Assembly (NCBI GenBank): GCA_963592135.1
Contig: CAVAVP010000024.1
Coordinates: 1-10,556, forward strand
DNA: 10,556 bases
Origin: UBA3700 sp963592135
GTDB taxonomy: Bacteria > Bacillota > Clostridia > Christensenellales > UBA3700
Direction: 5' to 3'
The translations under genes and the position numbers were made by a program. This document shows positions 6,118 through 10,556 of the stretch, one piece after another. Under the pieces are notes generated by a model. That model was not told where the DNA came from and did no database searches. It saw nothing but the letters and a program-made list of their open reading frames with translations. Each line of letters opens with the position of its first letter. Within the stretch, counting starts at the first letter, position 1.

Positions 6118-7716
6118 ATGAAAAAAAGAAGAGAAGAAGACGAGATCGAGGATATCGAAGATATCAAAATTGATGATGATGGGATAGATATTGATGATCT
6201 AGCCTTAGAAGACGAATTTGCCGATGATGAAGACGAATTTGTTGATGAAGATGAATACGATGAAGATGATGATGAAGAAGAATATGTCTCATCAAAGAAA
6301 TCTAAAAAATCTAAAAAACAACCAAAACAAAAAAAGAAAAGTAAAACGGGAAAGATTATTGGAATTGTTGCTGCAGTACTTGTTGTTGTTTTGGTAGTAG
6401 GTTTTGTATTAGTAGATTATCTAGTATTACATCAATTTATTTTTAAAACAGAAAGTCAAGTTACATCTGTCGGATTTAAGGCTATCGATTTAGAAGCAGA
6501 AGATAATAAAATTTATGTAGGAAGTGAAGCATATAGTTTAGGAAAAGAAACAAGTACATTTAACTTAGCAAGTATGCTAGGTGCCGATTCAATTAGTCTT
6601 GATGATTCTTCTATAGCCACATTAACTGGAAATAGAGTAAAAGTTGCTTCAACTGGAGAAGTTACAGGAACTGTAGATGGAAATGCCGTTACATTTGTTT
6701 TCGTTGATGGTGTTAACGTTACAACAGAGGATGAAATTTATTTAGCTTCAACAAATAAAAAAGGTATTGTTTTACAAGAAGATTTAACTTTAACTGGTGG
6801 CGGCGAGACTAAGCATGAAAGAATTGAAGTATCAAGTGCTTTATATGGTAATAATCACACTCTAGATGCAACAAACTTTAACTATTATGAAAATAAAGAA
6901 TCATACTTCAATATTGTTCTATATGTAGCTACAGCTAATGTTTTAATTCAAGATTTACATGTTACTGGAAATAATATTGAAGATGGTGCCGAACTTGCTC
7001 TAGATATAGAATTACAAAAGAAAGGTATGTTAATTGCAGTATATTCTGAAAATAAAGATACTCCAGCTTCTGTTACTATTAAGCATTGTCTTTTAGAAAA
7101 TGCTAATAGATGCGTTTATGTAAGTGCAGCTAGTGCAAATATTGAAGATTCTATTATAAGAAATGCAGGTGATGCTTGTATTTCATCTGAGACAAGAGAT
7201 ATTTTAAAATCAGAATTAAATTTGAAAAACAATTTAATTGGTGGCGCTAAAGTCGCAGGTATTTTATTCTGGGGTTTCACAGCTGGAACAACTAAAGCAA
7301 ACTTCCCAACGTTAAAGATTGAAGGATTCTTAAACATTTATAACTGGAAATCAACAAATGACTGCTCAATTATGCCAGATACAGAAAATTTGGCTAAAAA
7401 CGTTAATCCAGTCATTCAAGATATGGTAAATTCAGAGGATTATGCAGATTATGCTTATATGTACAATAATGAAAAATATATCCATGTAGGTATAGTTCTT
7501 ATCTGTACAAGACCTTGTAACTCACATGAACTTACATCAAATGGTATGCCAAGTGAATATGTAGAAAGAGAGTTTCCTATACCAGGAATTGCGAAAGTAG
7601 CTTTACGTGCTAATAAATTATATGGATATGCAAATTCTCCATGTGAAATTGAACCAGATGATAATTTATTAAATGATTCACATTTAGCATCTATGGGATT
7701 TAACATTGCTGATTAA
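6118..7716 (+). CDS. Membrane-anchored protein with acidic cytoplasmic tail and extracytoplasmic beta-helix-like domain, unknown function
   Basis: I do not recognise a named family for this 532-residue protein. Its layout is clear. Residues 6-55 are extremely acidic (about 34 of 50 are Asp or Glu). A Lys-rich patch (60-79) follows, then one hydrophobic helix (80-100), then a large extracytoplasmic part. The positive patch directly before the helix predicts a cytoplasmic N-terminus and an outside C-terminus. Residues 265-385 show recurring short strands such as NVLIQDLHVTGNNI, SVTIKHCLLENAN, NIEDSIIRNAGDA and ELNLKNNLIGGA. This pattern is typical of right-handed parallel beta-helices (pectate-lyase/PbH1 type), which often bind or cut polysaccharides, but no catalytic residues can be assigned. 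The outside part has seven cysteines. The start has AGAGGAG seven bases or so upstream. It stands alone between two terminators, so it is probably a single-gene transcript; no confident promoter could be picked in the AT-rich 6002-6100. Confidence 0.85.
   Translation: MKKRREEDEIEDIEDIKIDDDGIDIDDLALEDEFADDEDEFVDEDEYDEDDDEEEYVSSKKSKKSKKQPKQKKKSKTGKIIGIVAAVLVVVLVVGFVLVDYLVLHQFIFKTESQVTSVGFKAIDLEAEDNKIYVGSEAYSLGKETSTFNLASMLGADSISLDDSSIATLTGNRVKVASTGEVTGTVDGNAVTFVFVDGVNVTTEDEIYLASTNKKGIVLQEDLTLTGGGETKHERIEVSSALYGNNHTLDATNFNYYENKESYFNIVLYVATANVLIQDLHVTGNNIEDGAELALDIELQKKGMLIAVYSENKDTPASVTIKHCLLENANRCVYVSAASANIEDSIIRNAGDACISSETRDILKSELNLKNNLIGGAKVAGILFWGFTAGTTKANFPTLKIEGFLNIYNWKSTNDCSIMPDTENLAKNVNPVIQDMVNSEDYADYAYMYNNEKYIHVGIVLICTRPCNSHELTSNGMPSEYVEREFPIPGIAKVALRANKLYGYANSPCEIEPDDNLLNDSHLASMGFNIAD
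6208..6249 (+). repeat. Tandem 21-bp repeat in the acidic tail
   Basis: Two adjacent 21-base units (6208-6228 and 6229-6249) share 18 of 21 bases and encode EDEFADD and EDEFVDE. A third, degenerate unit (DEYDEDD) follows in the protein. The acidic tail therefore seems to have grown at least partly by duplication of a seven-residue unit. Confidence 0.75.
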
Positions 7717-7736
7717 TAGTAATTAAGTCTTAAGAC

Positions 7737-7767
7737 AAGGGATCAAGAAAAAACTTGGTCCCTTTTT
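7737..7767 (+). terminator. Intrinsic terminator after the membrane-anchored protein
   Basis: AAGGGATCAAG (7737-7747) pairs with CTTGGTCCCTT (7754-7764) around an AAAAAA loop. The 11-bp stem contains one T-G wobble, and a five-T run ends at 7767. It separates the gene at 6118 from the next operon. Its right arm overlaps the only earlier in-frame start (TTG at 7755) of the next reading frame, which argues against using that start. Confidence 0.88.
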
Positions 7768-7769
7768 GT

Positions 7770-7798
7770 TTGAAAAGGAATATACATTTATATATAAT
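7770..7798 (+). promoter_or_regulatory. Sigma-A-type promoter of the yhhN-like/surE/flavoprotein operon
   Basis: TTGAAA at 7770-7775 and a perfect TATAAT at 7793-7798 are 17 bp apart. The predicted start of transcription, six to eight bases after the -10 box, is 7804-7806, which is at or next to the ATG at 7806. The operon's first gene would therefore have essentially no 5' leader. Confidence 0.75.
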
Positions 7799-7805
7799 AT
7801 ACAAG

Positions 7806-8489
7806 ATGACAACTCCAATTATTGTGCTAGTTATTTTATATGCCATCGCCTTTTTGTTGTACCTATATACATCGGGACTTGGCAGGAATTATTATAGGGC
7901 CGCTAATAAAATTATTTTAGCTGGACTATATGTTGCTATAGCAATTGTAGGGTTTGTTCAAAATGGAAGGAATTTTGCTTCGTTTGAAGTTGTTTTATTA
8001 ATTGCTTTATTGTTTACTTTTATTGGCGATGTAGTGCTTATGGTGAATTTTAAAATAGGTGCTGGTGTCTTTACAATAGGAAATCTTCTATTATTTGCTT
8101 ATGAAATCTTGCTTTTAGATAGCATGAATCATAAATTTAGTGAATACTGGTGGTTTTTATTAATTTGGGTAACAATATTAGGTGGCTATATGCTACTTGA
8201 AAAATTAACTTCAAGATTTGAAATAAAGGGATTAAAAGCAAGATTAGAAACTTTTACGTATTTAGGTCTTGTATCGCTTCATGGTTGTGTAGGTCTTACA
8301 ATGTACTTTATAACAAACATTCCTTGGTGTATTATGCTAGGAATAGGTTCAGCTTTATTTATGGCTTCAGACTTTGTATTATGCTCATATACTTATTCTG
8401 TTAATCATTATAAGGCAGTTCATAGATTGAATACTTTTTTATATTTTATAGGGATATTTTTAGTAGCATTATCCCAAGTGGGGTTTTAA
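7806..8489 (+). CDS. YhhN/TMEM86-family membrane protein (lysoplasmalogenase-like)
   Basis: A polytopic membrane protein of 227 residues with roughly seven or eight hydrophobic segments. Two family hallmarks are visible: FIGDVVLM (72-79, Asp75) and MASDFVLC (186-193, Asp189). These correspond to the two conserved acidic sites of the YhhN/TMEM86 family, whose animal members hydrolyse the vinyl-ether bond of lysoplasmalogens. The usual 'GH' in the motif after the first acidic site appears to be GN here (Gly92-Asn93). Plasmalogens occur in many anaerobic Clostridia, so a lipid role is plausible but unproven for bacterial members. The ATG at 7806 is chosen because the protein starts there with a hydrophobic helix, and the longer frame's TTG at 7755 lies inside a terminator hairpin. 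There is no Shine-Dalgarno site before the ATG; the promoter suggests a leaderless message. Its stop codon directly abuts the surE start. Confidence 0.78.
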   Translation: MTTPIIVLVILYAIAFLLYLYTSGLGRNYYRAANKIILAGLYVAIAIVGFVQNGRNFASFEVVLLIALLFTFIGDVVLMVNFKIGAGVFTIGNLLLFAYEILLLDSMNHKFSEYWWFLLIWVTILGGYMLLEKLTSRFEIKGLKARLETFTYLGLVSLHGCVGLTMYFITNIPWCIMLGIGSALFMASDFVLCSYTYSVNHYKAVHRLNTFLYFIGIFLVALSQVGF

Positions 8490-9239
8490 ATGAATATTTT
8501 ACTTGTAAATGATGATGGAATATATGCACCAGGAATACAAGCTCTTGCAAACGTATTAAAAAAAGATCATAAAGTTTATGTAATAGCTCCAGAGCGCCAA
8601 ATGTCTGGAACATCGCATAGTATAACATTCTATGGACATTTAAATTATGAAAAGTTAGATATGATTGAGGGCGTAGATTGTTATGTATTAAATGGAACTC
8701 CATCAGATTGTACAAAGTTTGGATTACAAATAATACTTAAGGGAATAAATATAGATTTAGTAATTTCTGGAATAAATGCCGGATATAACATAGGAACAGA
8801 TATTTTATACTCAGGAACAGTAAATGCTTCAATTGAGGGAGGAATTAGTAAAATTAAATCTATTGCTGTATCTCAAAGATATCAACTTAAGGATTATTCA
8901 TATTCAGCAGAGTTTGTATATAAAAATTTAGATAAATTATGCAGTATGATAGATGAGAAAAATCATATATCTTTATCTATAAATATTCCAGGTATAAAAG
9001 AGAATTTAAAAGGCGTAAAAATTGCTAAAATAGGGGATATTAGATATGATGACTACTACGTTTATGAAGAGAATAAAGGCTATCATATAATGGGAGAGCC
9101 AGTTGAGGGTATGGTTAAAAGTGAGTGCGATGATGTAGAAATTATAAAGGATAATTATATAACCATATCATTTGTAAAAATAGACTATAACGATCAATTG
9201 TCTTATGAAAAATATAGGGATGAAAAAATAGAATTATGA
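8490..9239 (+). CDS. surE: 5'/3'-nucleotidase SurE
   Basis: Metal-dependent phosphatase that releases phosphate from nucleoside 5'- and 3'-monophosphates and, in some species, from short polyphosphate; it is linked to stationary-phase survival. All signature elements are present: MNILLVNDDGIYAPGI with metal-binding Asp8 and Asp9, APERQMSGTSHSIT (33-46) with Ser39 as the expected metal ligand, NGTPSDCTKFG (68-78), and SGINAGYNIGTDILYSGTVNA (93-113) with Asn96. The length of 249 residues is typical. The ATG follows the preceding TAA with no intervening base, and AAGTGGGG at 8476-8483 lies in the end of the upstream gene, so translation is probably coupled. The C-terminal part after about 190 is less conserved but of normal length. 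Confidence 0.97.
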   Translation: MNILLVNDDGIYAPGIQALANVLKKDHKVYVIAPERQMSGTSHSITFYGHLNYEKLDMIEGVDCYVLNGTPSDCTKFGLQIILKGINIDLVISGINAGYNIGTDILYSGTVNASIEGGISKIKSIAVSQRYQLKDYSYSAEFVYKNLDKLCSMIDEKNHISLSINIPGIKENLKGVKIAKIGDIRYDDYYVYEENKGYHIMGEPVEGMVKSECDDVEIIKDNYITISFVKIDYNDQLSYEKYRDEKIEL

Positions 9240-10459
9240 AGTGTGTGGTTATAGGAGCAGGACCTAGTGGAATGTTCGCAGCAGGACTTCTTGCTGAAAA
9301 ACACGATGTAATACTTTTAGATAAAAATGAAAAATTAGGAAAAAAACTTTTCATTACAGGTAAAGGTAGATGCAATGTTACTAATAATTCTAGTAGAGAA
9401 GAATTAATAAATAATATAGTTACAAATTCAAAGTTTGTCATAGGTGCTCTTTCTAAGTTTTCACCTCAAGATACAATGAATTTTATAGAATCATTTGGCT
9501 GTGAATTAAAAACAGAAAGAGGAAATAGAGTATTTCCTGTGTCAGATAAATCTTCAGATATTATCAAAGTTTTTGAAAAATTTTTAAATAAAAACAATGT
9601 TGATATAAGGCTAAATGAAAAAGTTTTATCAGTATCAAAACAAAGTGATAAATTCATAGTAAAAACTACTATGCAAGAAATAATTTCAGATATAGTTGTT
9701 ATTGCAACTGGGGGCGTATCGTATCCACTTACTGGTTCAACAGGTGATGGATATAATTTTGCTAAAAGGTTTGGACATAAAATAGTAGAAACAAAGCCAG
9801 GTCTTTCTGCGCTTTTGTGTAAAGGTGTTAACCTTCTTGCTGGACTTTCATTAAAAAATGTGGAAGCAAATATTTTAATTGATGGAAAGAATGCTTATAG
9901 TGAATTTGGAGAAATGTTATTTACTCATGAGGGAGTATCTGGCCCAATTATTCTTTCGTTGTCTTCTAAGATAAATAAATATTATATAAATAAAAAATTT
10001 ACAAAAAAAATTGTATTGTCTATAGATTTAAAACCTGCTTTAGATGAAGAAACCTTAAATAATCGACTTTTAAAAGATTTATCTCAAAAACGCAATCAAG
10101 ATATAAAAAATATTTTACAAGAATATATGCCTTCATCTCTTATTCCTCATGTTTTAAATCAGGCTAATATTCAGGCAAATATAAAGGGAAATTCTATAAC
10201 AAGAGCGAGTAGAGAATCTTTAATTAAAACGCTAAAAGGTTTAAATTTTGCAATAGACGATATGGATAAAATTGACAGAGCTATAATAACTTCAGGTGGC
10301 GTTGATGTTAAAGATGTAAATCCAAAGGATATGCAGTCTAAAACAGTTCAAGGATTATATTTTATTGGTGAAGTTTTAGATATAGATGCGTTAACTGGCG
10401 GGTTTAATATTCAACTTGCTTTATCAACTGCTTATACAATGGCAAAAAGTTTAATATAA
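9236..10459 (+). CDS. HI0933/BaiN-family NAD(P)/FAD-dependent oxidoreductase
   Basis: A flavoprotein of 407 residues. The N-terminal FAD-binding fold has VVIGAGPSG (4-12), acidic Asp29 at the end of the second strand for the ribose, and the family-specific KLFITGKGRCNVTN (37-50). ATGGVSYPLTGSTGDG begins at 157. A third conserved block, FTHEGVSGP, follows at around residue 230, and the C-terminal flavin motif GEVLDIDALTGGFN begins at 378. Members are often labelled aminoacetone oxidase or BaiN, but the true substrate of most is unknown. The gene starts within surE by a four-base ATGA overlap. The nearest purine-rich stretch (AGGGA, 9216-9220) is too distant for a good ribosome site, so it probably relies on reinitiation after surE. 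In many Clostridia this gene sits directly before cmk, as here. Confidence 0.93.
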   Translation: MKCVVIGAGPSGMFAAGLLAEKHDVILLDKNEKLGKKLFITGKGRCNVTNNSSREELINNIVTNSKFVIGALSKFSPQDTMNFIESFGCELKTERGNRVFPVSDKSSDIIKVFEKFLNKNNVDIRLNEKVLSVSKQSDKFIVKTTMQEIISDIVVIATGGVSYPLTGSTGDGYNFAKRFGHKIVETKPGLSALLCKGVNLLAGLSLKNVEANILIDGKNAYSEFGEMLFTHEGVSGPIILSLSSKINKYYINKKFTKKIVLSIDLKPALDEETLNNRLLKDLSQKRNQDIKNILQEYMPSSLIPHVLNQANIQANIKGNSITRASRESLIKTLKGLNFAIDDMDKIDRAIITSGGVDVKDVNPKDMQSKTVQGLYFIGEVLDIDALTGGFNIQLALSTAYTMAKSLI

Positions 10460-10465
10460 TATTTA

Positions 10466-10494
10466 TTGAAAAAACCATCTTTATTATTTATAAT
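10466..10494 (+). promoter_or_regulatory. Sigma-A-type promoter for cmk
   Basis: TTGAAA at 10466-10471 and a perfect TATAAT at 10489-10494 are 17 bp apart, placed in the 57-base gap after the flavoprotein gene. Transcription would start near 10501, just upstream of the GGTGG site at 10507-10511. No terminator precedes it, so cmk could be read both from this promoter and from the upstream operon. Confidence 0.72.
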
Positions 10495-10516
10495 ATATAG
10501 GAAATTGGTGGAAAAA

Positions 10517-10556
10517 ATGATAAATATTGCTATTGATGGTCCATCAGGGGCTGGAA
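10517..10556 (+). CDS. cmk: Cytidylate kinase, N-terminal fragment (runs off the window)
   Basis: The first 13 codons read MINIAIDGPSGAG, which matches the start of the P-loop of bacterial cytidylate kinases (IAIDGPSGAGKST). The enzyme phosphorylates CMP and dCMP using ATP. A GGTGG ribosome site lies five bases upstream, and the gene follows an HI0933-family gene as in many Clostridia. Only the beginning is in the window, so the call rests on this motif and the gene order. Confidence 0.88.
   Translation, partial: MINIAIDGPSGAG

Noticed and set aside
7755..7805. TTG start giving a longer YhhN-like protein
   Set aside because: The TTG lies in the right arm of a strong terminator hairpin and upstream of the predicted transcription start, with no ribosome site.
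9142..9441. Reverse-strand frame across the surE/flavoprotein junction
   Set aside because: It overlaps conserved coding sequence on the other strand, including the FAD-binding motif, and has no supporting signals.

Overview
The window looks like part of a chromosome from a low-GC, AT-rich Firmicutes bacterium, probably an uncultured gut Clostridia-type organism. This rests on the base composition, strong GGAGG-type Shine-Dalgarno sites, TTGAAA/TATAAT promoters with 17-bp spacers, and the pairing of an HI0933-family flavoprotein with cytidylate kinase. A run of ten Ns at 804-813 indicates a draft or metagenome assembly. All real genes are on the + strand. No RNA genes, insertion sequences, CRISPR arrays or phage genes were seen.

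Layout. (1) 156-893: an RluB/RsuA-type 16S/23S rRNA pseudouridine synthase, interrupted by the N run. (2) 968-6001: a five-gene operon with its own promoter at one end and an intrinsic terminator at the other. The order is a divergent acyl-CoA carboxyltransferase (MmdA/12S-like), an OadG/MmdD-type small membrane subunit with a lipobox, a free biotin carrier protein, an OadB-type Na+-translocating decarboxylase beta subunit, and a biotin-less OadA/5S-type pyruvate/oxaloacetate carboxyltransferase. (3) 6118-7716: an unrecognised single-pass membrane protein with a very acidic cytoplasmic tail and an extracytoplasmic, probably beta-helical domain, followed by a strong terminator. (4) 7770-10459: a tightly coupled operon of a YhhN/TMEM86-family membrane protein (apparently leaderless), surE and an HI0933/BaiN-type flavoprotein. 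(5) 10466-10556: a promoter and the first codons of cytidylate kinase (cmk).

How the genes work together. In region 2 the biotin carrier would shuttle carboxyl groups between soluble carboxyltransferases and the membrane pump (beta plus OadG-like subunit), which releases CO2 and exports Na+. The unusual point is that one pump and one carrier are encoded with two different carboxyltransferases: one of the oxaloacetate/pyruvate class and one of the acyl-CoA class. Such a set could act as an oxaloacetate decarboxylase, an acyl-CoA decarboxylase, a 12S/5S-type transcarboxylase, or a switchable combination. The acyl-CoA-class subunit has changed glycine motifs, so its substrate, or even its activity, is uncertain. 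I recall clusters of similar composition in gut Clostridia, so the arrangement is probably not unique to this genome, but I do not know of a settled biochemical role for it.

The intergenic stretches are all shorter than 200 bases. They hold the promoters and terminators listed, plus AT-rich sequence in which I could not identify anything else.
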